From assembly GCA_023014365.1 (NCBI GenBank), contig JAEBUN010000002.1, positions 3,720,001-3,784,000 of the forward strand: 64,000 nt of DNA, written 5' to 3'. A program made the position numbers and the translations under genes. Of this stretch, positions 33,411 to 44,066 are shown in pieces (position 1 is the stretch's first letter; each line of letters opens with the position of its first letter). Below the pieces are notes generated by a model. It ran no database searches, had not been told where the DNA came from, and saw only the letters and a list, made by a program, of their open reading frames with translations. Source of the stretch: Lepiota brunneoincarnata (Eukaryota; Basidiomycota; Agaricomycetes; Agaricales; Agaricaceae).

Positions 33411-35936
33411 ATGGCATACTACGGAGCGAATTTCTTCGAAGACCAGCAAGCTTGGGCCGGCACCCCAACATGGAACCCTAACCCACACCATTACCCAGTG
33501 TCCCATTATAGTAATAATGCCCAAGCTGGACCCTCAAGACCTGGGTTTGTTCCTGCGCAATGGGGGGATCCAGCCGACCCCTTGCCATCCTCCTTGACTG
33601 CCCATCCGTCATCAACATCAAGTGACGGATCAAGCTCCTCCTCAGTGAATGGACCTGCTCCTAACCATCCTGTGGCACTGTCTGCCCCACATGGCCCCCA
33701 GCAAGCATTCCCTCAAGCCCTGCCACAGCCTCAACCTTTGCGAATACCACAGTGGGCACCTACCCACTTCCCACAGCAGCCACCATCCCAGTACCAGCCT
33801 CCGGCACCAGCTCAGCCAGCAGCCCCTGCTCAACAGCCAGCACCAGCCTATCCAGTAGCACCTGCTCAGCCATCGGCGCTGGCACCAGTGCAGCCCCAGC
33901 ATATCTATCACCACTACCGAGCCCCCCAGCCCCAACGACACATGCTAGCCCCTCATGACCGAAGTGCTCCCAAGTTTGATGGCCAGCCACTGTCTCTCAT
34001 GCACTTTCTAGACAAAATGGCGATCTTGGGTAATGATTGTGGATTATCCCCCCAGGAATTAATCCAACACACGCTCCGCTACCTTGAGAGCCAGGAATAT
34101 GAAATCTGGCAATCCTGTACCTCTGCCCAGGACTGGGACCAATTCAAGCAAGACATTATTATGCTGTACCCTGGAGCCGAGGATGACCACAAGTACTCCA
34201 TCGCTGATCTAGAAATGTTTGTGGAGACACAAGCCACTATCCCCATGCAAAGTCGCTACCAATTCGGTGAGTATTTCTGCCAATTTGTCACCATAGCTAA
34301 CTGGTTGCTTGACAAGGATAAGCTCACAGCCAGAGAACGTAACACCTTTTTCCTTTTGGGCTTTCACATCGACTTCCGTAATCAGCTACACAGTCAACTC
34401 CGCCTAAAGGACCCTGACCACCCACTCACACAACCATGGGATATTCAAGATGTCAAACAAGCAGCCAGGTTTTTCCTGGATTACAATGGAGCCACCAGCG
34501 TGGCCACCTTCCCAACGCACTTCTACAGCCAGCCACCTACCACCCCCAATATTCCCATTCCACCACCCATTCCTTCAGCAGCCCCTCGGCCAACATTCGA
34601 CATGTCTTTGGTAGAGCAGTTCCTTGTGTCAGACACATTTCTTGATCGATTAGCAGGAAAGCTGGGACAGCAGCCCAATACAGGGCCTATTACCTCTTAT
34701 ACACAACGTACTGGGACTGCACCCCCACATTGTTTTTTTTGTTCCAAAAGCCACCGACTTTGCAGCTGCCCCAAGGTTACCGAATATATACAAAGAGGGT
34801 TATGCAGATACGATACGCAGAACCGCCTCACCCTGCCTAATGGTACCATAGTATCAAGACAGAACACCCCTGGTCGAAACATGATGGAAGGAATCGACAG
34901 CTGGCACCAAGGCCAGAACCAATCAGCACCTCCACCTCAGCAACCAACAGCACAGGCCAATATCCTTGAAGCCTCGACAGTACACCAGTACTCCTACGAT
35001 GCGACCCCAGCTAACATAGCCATGACCAAGCCAGGAACCATGTCCATCCAAGAACTGGAAGAATTACAACTACTTGATACAGTTGCTGTCTCATCCATGA
35101 AACATGCCGACGAAATTCGCAAGCATTTAGGACCCACTGGAAAGCCTAAGGGTGCAAGTACCCCTCGATCTGGCAAGGTACCGACCCCCCAGCCCTCCAA
35201 AAACATTCTGCAGCACCCTTCAAGTTCATCTACACCTCAGTACCACTATACAACACCAATTGAAGGCACAACTTCAGTACAGGATGTCATTGACCGGAGT
35301 TTGAACAGCACAGTCATTCTAACACAATGCGAGCTCTATGCAATTTCCCCCGACATTCGAAAACACATCAAGGACCAAGTCACAACCCAAAGGATACCCC
35401 CAGGCACTGCTAGTGTCTTGGCAATCTGTGAATTCCCTTCCAAAGGCCCCATCACCTCCCTTGTTCAGCAGAAACCCCTTCCCAACAATGTCATAGTTGC
35501 CAACTCCATTGAAGACCTCTGCACCATACTACTCAATATTGATGGAAAACTCACAGTTGATGCAATTCTTGATGAAGGATTGCAGATCATAGGTATTCGG
35601 AGAGATGTGTGGGAAAAGCTGGGCACACCGATGAGATCTGATCATACTATGATTATGGAGTCTGCTAATGCCTCTAGGGACACTACTATAGGCCTCCTAA
35701 AGGACCTCCCAGTCCACATTGGCACTTCAACCTTCTATATCCAAGCTCAAGTTGTCGAAAATGCCTCTTATGAGGTTTTGCTTGGTTGCCCCTTCCTTAC
35801 GCTATTGAACTCAGTCACCCACCACTTCCTGGATGGCAACTCAAGCATTACCCTCACTGACCCCAACACTCTATCCGTTATCACCATCTCCACCCGGCCT
35901 TGCATCCGTCCTGCATCAACTGCACAGGGTTTTTGA
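33411..35936 (+). CDS. Gag with C-terminal retropepsin-like region (retrotransposon)
   Basis: One long open frame; the first ATG in frame is 33411 (the frame is open from 33228). The N-terminus is Pro/Gln/Ser-rich. A capsid-like gag core runs APKFDGQPLSLMHFLDKMAI through LYPGAEDDHKYS. A zinc-knuckle-like CFFCSKSHRLCSCP sits at about 34728-34770, with atypical spacing. Near the end is a retropepsin-like segment (LTVDAILDEGLQIIG). The residue after the catalytic D-x-G is Leu, where relatives have Ser; TTG in place of TCG is a CpG-type change. The Pol frame follows in another frame that overlaps the end. Encodes the virus-like-particle protein of the element, now probably non-functional. Confidence 0.75.
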   Translation: MAYYGANFFEDQQAWAGTPTWNPNPHHYPVSHYSNNAQAGPSRPGFVPAQWGDPADPLPSSLTAHPSSTSSDGSSSSSVNGPAPNHPVALSAPHGPQQAFPQALPQPQPLRIPQWAPTHFPQQPPSQYQPPAPAQPAAPAQQPAPAYPVAPAQPSALAPVQPQHIYHHYRAPQPQRHMLAPHDRSAPKFDGQPLSLMHFLDKMAILGNDCGLSPQELIQHTLRYLESQEYEIWQSCTSAQDWDQFKQDIIMLYPGAEDDHKYSIADLEMFVETQATIPMQSRYQFGEYFCQFVTIANWLLDKDKLTARERNTFFLLGFHIDFRNQLHSQLRLKDPDHPLTQPWDIQDVKQAARFFLDYNGATSVATFPTHFYSQPPTTPNIPIPPPIPSAAPRPTFDMSLVEQFLVSDTFLDRLAGKLGQQPNTGPITSYTQRTGTAPPHCFFCSKSHRLCSCPKVTEYIQRGLCRYDTQNRLTLPNGTIVSRQNTPGRNMMEGIDSWHQGQNQSAPPPQQPTAQANILEASTVHQYSYDATPANIAMTKPGTMSIQELEELQLLDTVAVSSMKHADEIRKHLGPTGKPKGASTPRSGKVPTPQPSKNILQHPSSSSTPQYHYTTPIEGTTSVQDVIDRSLNSTVILTQCELYAISPDIRKHIKDQVTTQRIPPGTASVLAICEFPSKGPITSLVQQKPLPNNVIVANSIEDLCTILLNIDGKLTVDAILDEGLQIIGIRRDVWEKLGTPMRSDHTMIMESANASRDTTIGLLKDLPVHIGTSTFYIQAQVVENASYEVLLGCPFLTLLNSVTHHFLDGNSSITLTDPNTLSVITISTRPCIRPASTAQGF

Positions 35937-38900
35937 GTATCGATGATTCGGCACTTAGCCAAGGAGATCTGACCACCACTCCAACCCAGTCTTACCATAT
36001 ACCCCCAATCTCCATCTCCCCTCTTTCGTGCTATATGATCTCTCCACTTGCATTCACATCTGCCCCTTTTGAACCTGTCCAGTTGATTAAAGATATTTTC
36101 AAACTCTCCCTTACCAAAATAGAGCCTAATAGTATTACCCCACCAGACATATCTAATTTCACATACAAGAAAGTTGCTAATCACATCAAACCTGTTGCTA
36201 CAACCCTACCCAAGAACTTCCGTATAGTTCGACGTATCCCCTCTGATCCCCTCACTTCCTTACCAACACTTCCAACTCAACCACCCGATTTCTCACCTGG
36301 AGAACGATTTACAGAAGAATGAAAGAATGCTATGCAAGTAAACAAGGACAGTTTTTTATGGCCTGAAGAAGAGAAGCTTGTACACCACCTTATCAAGCTC
36401 CAAGAATTTGCGTTTGCATGGGATGACTCTGAAAAGGGAACATTCTCCTCTGGCTATTTCGACCCTATTGTAATTCCGACCATCGAGCACATACCCTGGG
36501 CTCTCAAGAACATACCTATTCCCCCTGGTATCTACCATCGCATCATCGAGATCATCAAGACCAAGGTAGCAGCAGGGGTTTATGAGCCATCAAGTTCTTC
36601 TTACCACTCCCGCTGGTTCTGTGTCCTTAAGAGGGATGGAAAGTCCCTCCGAATTGTCCACGATCTCCAACCCCTCAATGCTATCACCATCAAAGACAGT
36701 GGTCTGCCCCCCATCATGGAACAGTATGCTGAGTCGTTTGGAGGACGAGGATGTTATGGTGTATTTGACCTATTTATTGGTTATGACCAACGGGCCATTG
36801 CTACTGAGTCCCAAGACCTCACTACCTTCCAGACCCCCCTAGGCACCTTCTGACTCACTTCACTACCTATGGGTTACACAAACACACTCCAAATTCAACA
36901 TAGCAACCTCACATTCCTCCTCCTCCCCAAAATTCCCCACATAGCAGTTCCTTTTGTGGATGATGTCCCTGTCAAAGGTCCCAAGACTCGTTACAAGACA
37001 ACAGATGGGGGATATGAGACCATTCCAGAAAACTCAGGGATATGCAGGTTTGTATGGGAACATTTACTGAACATAAATAGGGTTATCCAACGTGTCAAGC
37101 ATGCTGGAGGAACCTTCTCCGCCCTCAAATCTCACATCTGCATCCCCTCCACACTCGTTGTTGACCACCTGTGTACCTATGAAGGATGACTCCCCAAAAC
37201 ATCATGAGTTCAAAAAATCACTGACTGGCCCTTACCAAAATCCCTCTCCGAAGTCAGGGGTTTCCTTGGCACCCTTGGCACCATCCGAATCTTCATCAAA
37301 GACTTCGCTAGGATTGCCCGCCCCCTTGTCAATCTCACAAGGAAAGATGTAGAATTCATTTTCAGCACAGAACAACAACAGGCCATGGACACCCTCAAGG
37401 AACTCGCTTGTAATTCACCAGCTGTCCACGCTATCAACTACACCACCAACTCCAAGGTCATACTAGCTGTGGATACGTCATTCATCGCTGTTGGGTATAT
37501 CCTGTCACAAATGGGTGATAAGGGAAAAAGGTATCCCTCTCATTTTGGCTCGATCACGCTTAGAGAACAGGAGTCTCGCTATTCACAGGCCAAGCTAGAG
37601 CTTTTCGGCCTATTTTGAGCTCTCAAGGACATTTGCATCTGGATAGTAGGGGTGAAGAACTTAGTTGTGGAAGTTGACACAAAGTACATAAAGGGTATGA
37701 TTAACAACCTGGATATACATACAGCCCAACGTGACAATCAACTGGTGGATTGCAGCTATCCTCCTCTTTGACTTCAAGCTCCATCATATTCCTGGCAAGG
37801 ATCATTCTGGCCCTGACAGCCTCTCATGATGACCCTGTGCTCCTGAAGACCCTACCAATAGCGAAGATTTTGAAGAATGGATTGACACTGCCAACGCATT
37901 TCCCCTCTCCATCCTCCCCTCCTCTCCACAACCACACCATCACCACTCCCCACACTCCAAATGGTGGCTGGAGTCTTGTAGCATGTTTTCTATAGAGATC
38001 CTCAATGAAAACTGTGCAACACTGACCTCAGTCTATTCAATAGGCTTGGATACCCACCCAGCCTCGCTACCAACTGCTGCCTCCCTCACACATCCACACC
38101 ACGATGCCACGCCACTCCCAACTCCCTCTATTCCCAGATTGAAGAAAGCTGAAGTCCACAAGCTCAAAATACAGCAGATCCACAATTTTCTCACCAACCC
38201 AGCCAGGCCAGACAATGTGTCAGAAGAGGACTTCAAGAGGCTCATTCAGTCAGCCAGCAACTTCTTTGTTTGAGAGGGAAGCTGTGGAAAAAGGATAGGA
38301 AAGCTAAACACAAGGTAGTGGTACCAAAAGAGCGGCGTTATGAGCTGATTTGTCAGGCACATGATGAGATGGGACACAAAGGTCTCTTTACAGTCTGAAT
38401 TCGACTCCTCGAGCGATTTTGGTGGCCTTACCTGGAGCAGGACGTCTGCTGGTTCATCCAGACATGCCACGAGTGTCAAACACAACTTCTCTGCCACATC
38501 TACATTCCCCCAACAGTCTCCACACCTCTCTCTCTCTTCCAAAAAGCATATATCGACACCATGTTTATGCCAAAGTCCAATGGGTTCCAGTACATTGTCC
38601 ATGCCCACTGCTCCCTCTCATCTTACCCCGAATGGCAAATGCTTAGACAAGAAAATGCTCAAGCCCTTGGCACCTTCATTTTCAAAGATATCCTGTGCCG
38701 ATGGGGAGTGATTGAAGAAATTGTCACCAACAATGGCCCCACCTTCATCCAAGCAACTGAGTACCTAGCAAACAAGTACAAAATCCACCACATCCGTATC
38801 TCCCCCTACAACCACCATGCAAATGGCCCTGTCGAACAGCGTCATTTTGATGTTAGGGAAGCCCTCGTCAAAGCTGCTGAAGGAGAAGAATCACGGTGGA

Positions 38901-39560
38901 CCTCTGTAGCTCCCTCTGTATTTTGGGCTGAACGCATTTCTATGTATACAGAAATCCACAGGTTACTCCCCCTATTACATTGCTCATGGACTTGAGCCTC
39001 TCCTCCCCTTTGACCTTGCTGAAGCTACCTATCTCTCCCCCACACTCACTAAACCCATCCCCACTGCCGATCTCATCGCCTACAGGGCAATCCAGCTCCA
39101 AAAGCGACCACAAGATCTCAAATGCGTGAAGGATCTGGTCATCAAAGCCCACTATGACTCCATCTGGCAATTCAACGAAAGGTTTGCCAACAACATTTGT
39201 GATCAAAACTTTGAACCAGGCACCTTGGTCCTGGTCCAAAATTCATGACTCGATGGCACTCTCAGCAACAAGACACAGCCCTGGTACCTTGGCCCTATGG
39301 TAGTCCTATGACGAACACAAGGAGGTAGCTACATACTCTCAGAACTTGACGGATCGATCTCCAAGCTCTGGTTTGTGGCATTTCGGCTTGTCCCCTACCA
39401 CCCACATGACATTCAAGCCATCCCTCTCACCAAGATCACGGATGCAACATCACAAGAACTCAACAAGGCCACCTACAATACAGATCCAACCACCAACTCA
39501 TCTACTCAATGCTCCTCATCACCCACTCCCTTTGCACCCTCTAACCTCCCCAGCTAGCCC
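35900..39560 (+). pseudogene. Pol remnant: reverse transcriptase, RNase H, integrase
   Basis: Recognisable blocks in order: FLWPEEEKLVHHL, WALKNIPIPPGIY, AAGVYEPSSSSYHSRWFCVL and LRIVHDLQPLNA (RT fingers), DLTTFQTPLGTF, the catalytic FVDDVPVKGP (about 36951), SLSEVRGFLGTLGTIRIF, RNase H VILAVDTSFIAVGYILSQMG with QESRYSQAKLELFG, the GKDHSGPD block, integrase HHCC-region ICQAHDEMGHKGL ... CHECQT, and DDE segments AYIDTMF, VTNNGPTF and HANGPVEQRH. The second catalytic Asp of integrase is Asn (AAC at 38729-38731). TGA stops at 36320, 36851, 37187, 37205, 37616, 37827, 37830, 38271, 38396, 39246 and 39309 fall where Arg is usual or plausible. Confidence 0.85.
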
Positions 39561-39620
39561 CCCCCCACACCACTCCGACACTCGATCGACTGGGAAGTCA
39601 ATATTCAAGTACCCCTTGGA

Positions 39621-40074
39621 TGTGAGGGAGGAAACGTGCTCACAAGTGGAACTTCACATGTGCTCCCTCCCCACCATTGTGCTATCGATCCCGACATGTC
39701 TCGACTCCCAAGGCATTGTGCTTCCCAGTGGCACAATGCCCCTCTCATCCTCTAGCATAGTTCTCATCTTTGCTTCCATAGATACTCATTCTTCTCCCTT
39801 CACGACGTATTCTAGTAGTCATAGCTAATTGTCTTCTAGGTAGTATAAAGCTCAGGTGCTCGTGCATCTGAGGTAGTTAGTTCTCCGGACCCCCCTTTCG
39901 TCTCTATCCCTTTCTTCCGCTCTTTCATATCTCGAACCTGCTGTCTTTACTCATCTAATTATCACACTCGTTTGTCTCCCTTTACTCCTGACGGACTTGA
40001 GCCCTGGCGACCGTTCCGTCGGTCCCACTCGTCTTTATTTAATCTTAGTCGCGAATGCGACTCGTTGATCTTCA
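39621..40074 (+). repeat. 3' LTR of the Ty3/gypsy element
   Basis: 454 bp, same length as the 5' LTR. It retains 11 CpG dinucleotides that are TpG or CpA in the 5' LTR, for example the cluster at about 40050-40067. Confidence 0.9.
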
Positions 40075-40189
40075 GAATGAATAACTCGTCATTCGGAACC
40101 GTGCATTGAAGTATTCGTACATGGTCGCAAGAAACTCAAAAAACTAGCAAAACAGATCATTACTGCTCTTCTCACGAAGTCAGAAGTCA

Positions 40190-40911
40190 TCAGGCCAAGG
40201 CAAAGCCAACCAGCACCAGACTCCCCAATCCATAGAAACATGAGACCCTTGGTTGAAATCCGCTATCGTGAGCAGCTGAATAATTTATCAGCAACGCAAC
40301 GTTGCAAATACTAAAGCTAATAGATAAGTGCTTACTATCGGACAGGTCGGGGGTGTCTGGGAAGTCTGAGGTCCCGCAATCTAGCAATGCCAGTCATAAG
40401 TCTGTGAGCAGTGGTTGTGGGTCTCCGATTGCTCAGTCTTACCACCTCCGCCAGTTTGACATTGTGTCAATCCGAACTTGTCTTTAACGCAAGTATCTCC
40501 AGGACCTATGAAATAGGAAGCTGAGAATCAATGAATCTCCCGAACTGCGTTGAGTTACTCACGACAACAGCCTGACTTGTCGGGACAGAGGTGGAGGCTG
40601 TCATCAGTACATTCGTCACTTTGACCACTGCAAATCTCTCCGATCGGACAGCAACCCCCCAATACACAGTATTGATCATCCCTGCAGCAGGAGAAACTAT
40701 CACAAGCAACAAAACCAGTACCGCAACCCGACTGCCGGATTTGAAGGAGGCCTTTAATGTTCATCGACCCACTGCGTTCGCTGAAGGTTTCGCCGTGAGC
40801 GTATGGCTGGATGCCATGACGGACAGTCCCTGCTGGGGTAACGTGGCTTGCTGAAGAAGAGGGAAGGAGTGAAAGTACAAGGGGTATTATTGTCTGGAGA
40901 GAGAGATGCAT
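40190..40911 (-). CDS. Predicted GPI-anchored cysteine-rich secreted protein
   Basis: Four exons on the minus strand: 40911-40563, 40505-40443, 40380-40336 and 40275-40190, all in phase with GT-AG ends. Signal peptide MHLSLQTIIPLVLSLLPSSS. A cysteine-rich module follows (GCGTGFVACDSFSCC, YCVLGGCCPIGEICSG, HLCPDKSGCC, TCVKDKFGLTQC). The C-terminus ends in a hydrophobic stretch (GLGSLVLVGFALA) of the kind cleaved for GPI attachment. The CGTGF..C...CC, YCVLGGCCPIG and GEICSG pattern belongs to a family common in agaricomycetes with no known function; a cell-surface role is inferred. The gene begins about 115 bp beyond the retrotransposon's 3' end. Confidence 0.7.
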
Positions 40912-43900
40912 GGTATATCTGGAACTGGCTGAATGGGTCGCCGTGTGGGCCTGGCTAGGCTACCTGGGAAGACAGTCTCATTGTTGCTTGTGTATTTAAC
41001 CTGTACATTTGTAGTGAGAGTCTCCCGAGTGCAGAAGTCTGTCATCCGTCAAGGTGGCTGTGATCCAAGGGAAAATTAGTGAGTGCTCGCGGATTCACTG
41101 TCACCAGGTCATTTTCGAGTTCGCTGCGCCAAGTCATCAGATGCTCACTGCATCATTTTTGCACAGCAGTCAGTGAAAGAAAGGACAACTGAGTCAAGAC
41201 CTCTATCGACCAATTTGGAACCCGAGGTGTCCGGCAAGGAAGTGAGAAGAGGTTGATAAGCCTTATGGTGACAGGAATCTGTGGCTTTTGGTACTATGCG
41301 CTCTTCATTGCTTTCCTTCATTCCGTGCAGTGTATCGACTAAACCTGGCCATGGGCTAGCTCATAGAAGCAACCAGTCATAGCTCAGAAGGGAGGAGGGC
41401 ATTCAAAGCACTAAGAGCTGGTACGGACCCCTCGGATGGAGGGCATGTGACAGAAGTGATGTCCATATAGAAGAAGCCACGTAATTTCCTGGTCTTCCGA
41501 TTTAAAATGAACGTGCGCATACGCGCATGGTAGTGGAAATAGAGGGAGAGGAAGGCGGGATTGAAATAAAGATCAGCATGATAATCACTCTCTAGTTCCT
41601 TTTCAGGGTCATGACCATCAGGCTTCAAAAGGTTGGTTGTGCTCGAGCTGTGGTACAATCAGACTCTGGCAAGAAGGAAGTATAATAGATAAGACAAGGA
41701 CGCGGACGATGGAGTAGCCAGCGATTCTCTTTGATTATTGGAGGCTAGGTAGAGGGGAAAAGTTGCGCGACTACGCTTAGCGTACTCACATATCCGTACT
41801 AAAAGACATCTCTCACATTGAACTGTCCGGGTTCCCAAGATAACCCCCTGAGCTGCCAGAACCTGTGATACAGACACGAACGATAAATATGCCATGGGAG
41901 TTTGCAGAGTGCTTTTGGAAAATAGATGGGTTCTCAGGGGAACCGTTGTGCTGCGCGGGAGGTGTCGAGGACAACATTTTCCACGCCATTTTCCGTCTCC
42001 CAGCACACTGGACGATTCCTTGGTACGGCACATATCAAGTCAGAGAGAGATGAGGAGCAGCTTGAAAAATTAGGTGAAAGTGAAGCACAACACCGTCAGT
42101 GGTCACATGACTTAACTTCCCTCTGGTGCTTGGTCCGACTTGTACCTCCCTTGGCCTTGGCCCCTTCTTCACCTTCTTGCACCCCGACGGAATGTTAGCT
42201 ACGAGATACGGGTCCAAAGAGATGTGGTTGCCTTCATAGGTATGGTCCGCGTCGACATGCGGACCGGAGGTCATCCGGGTGTTGGACGCTGAGCATTGCG
42301 CACTCGTAGCACGAATTGTGTGGGTGTATTAGGTCAGGCCAAAACACTGAGAACGCTATGAAGGCTCCTGTCACTATTGTCGGCAAACCACACATGCCCA
42401 GTACCGGTGATAACTTTCAGGGCAGCGGAACTATTCCCGGAGAATACCGGGGAATCATCTGGCAAAGCCTAATAATTTTTTCGATGCTGAAGAACCGAAT
42501 CACAGGAGGCGACACGAGGTATCATCTGGAGTAATGTTCCTTCTACTTGGTTCGACGTGCAACTTCCAGATTGCAGGTGGTGACACGGAGTTTGAGCTGA
42601 TTTCGAGCTGATGTGCCACCCATCTGATGTCCTCTGCGCATCATCACCACCCCCAGTGCCTTTACCCCCAGCACTCACTCTCATCAACCCCGCAGCCACC
42701 TGGCCCTGAACTGCATCTTCCTCCTCCATGCCAGGCATCAACCGTTTGAATCGCACCCCCAGGCGGAGTAGCCCACGGACCCTTCGGACTGCCGACTCGC
42801 AGGGATTTCACAATGATAGCTTCCTGAGGGGGCATTGTTGACTTAATTCTTGAATAGCCAGGCTGTCAGGTTCCACAGAGCCATGACAGAGTCGTCGCTG
42901 GGGGACTCCGGGATGGAAAAGGCCACTGAATATCATTTGGGAAAAATGAAACCACCAGTTACAAGGGGCATAAAGTCAGTGAGAGAGAGCCGAATGCTAA
43001 ATGTTGGGACAGGGTTCTGATGACGGGCGTCTTCGGTACAAAGAGACCCCTGGGTAGGCTCCAGCTCGGGGCCGTGTCGGATTGATCGAGCTCCATGAGC
43101 TGGGTCCAGGGAAAGGGGAGGAGGTGGGGGATGCGTGATTCGAGCTGAATCGGGAGGTACGAGTGGATTCCAGGTGCAGCCCGCCTGCACCTAGCGATTC
43201 TGATAACCATCAAAGTAGATCTTCTCGAGCACGGGACATCGTTCGCGTGATACTAACAGAACAAGCTAGTCTGAGGGAAGGAAATGTGAGTGTGTTTCCA
43301 TCGTGCGGTGGATTGGGAGAAAGGGTTGAGGAGGAGCTGGTTCAACGCGGAAGGTAGGGGACGGGCTCCGGAGCAACTGAGCCATTTGTCTGCCGGGACG
43401 GCAACATGTGTGAAGAATTTGGGGTTGGAAAAGGTGATATCTTACCACCGATTGCAGACTCTGCTGTAGGTGCCTCCTTGGAGTTCGTAAATTGCAACCG
43501 GTGTGCAAACAATGGTAAAGATCTCCTGAGCACCCGAGCCAGCCATGCTTCTCCTTGAGCTATTCTTGAGGCTGGGCTGGCTTCAATTGATCTAGCTTCT
43601 CGTAAATTGAATCCAGCTATTACTGTCCTAGATGACTAGAAGCAAGTAAATGCGCTACACAGACGACAAGAAAGAGAAACAAAAATGCACCCTTGTGCCT
43701 ATCCAACGCCTCCCATTCCGGTTTCCAGTTGCTTGAGCCACACTGCACTCCTAAATCTACCCAGACCGCCTTCAATGGTGCAGAATGTGTCATCTCCTAC
43801 ACTTTCAGATTCTGTGAGAACAAACGCGCGTGGGCGTTGCAGAGTAAGGACGACGCATGATGGCTTCCGTGCAACTCAGGTTTACTTGTCACATGACCTC

Positions 43901-44066
43901 TTGAGAAATTCGGTGACGGAAAAAGTGTCCTGCCTCCCGCGACTGTACCAGTAGTTGTGCAGACAGACCACTCTGCCACTGGGTCCGAACATTTGTCATG
44001 GAGTCATATAATACATTAAATGATACTATGATGATTACATTGTACTGCCACTAAGTCCCAAGAAAC
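40912..44066. other. 3.1-kb region without a confident gene
   Basis: Open segments on the minus strand at 41377-42274 (including FIVRVCITGSGSSGGYLGN and YHADLYFNPAFLSLYFHYHA) look mildly protein-like, but I could not join them into a gene or recognise a family. 42300-44066 shows short overlapping ORFs only. Confidence 0.3.

Larger units (their letters stand above)
32746..40074 (+). mobile_element. Full-length degenerate Ty3/gypsy LTR retrotransposon
   Basis: 7.33 kb with 454-bp LTRs at both ends and gag-pol between. Domain order is gag, zinc-knuckle-like, retropepsin, reverse transcriptase, RNase H, integrase, chromodomain-less tail, as in agaricomycete Ty3/gypsy elements. It is dead: pol is crossed by 11 in-frame TGA codons and at least three frameshifts (about 37740, 38278, 38948), and an integrase catalytic Asp is lost. 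Flanks read GGAAT at the left and GAATG at the right. Only GAAT is shared, so the expected 5-bp duplication is imperfect. Confidence 0.9.

Noticed and set aside
33642..33990. Minus-strand ORFs in gag
   Set aside because: Antisense of the Pro/Gln-rich gag N-terminus.
36851..36853. TGA stops in pol as an alternative genetic code or recoding
   Set aside because: Host genes here use TGA as a normal stop (ENGase, PdxT, S10); CpG decay explains the element's stops.
41377..42274. Minus-strand ORFs as a secreted or pore-forming-type protein gene
   Set aside because: No family motif matches and no in-phase splice model could be built; left as unassigned.
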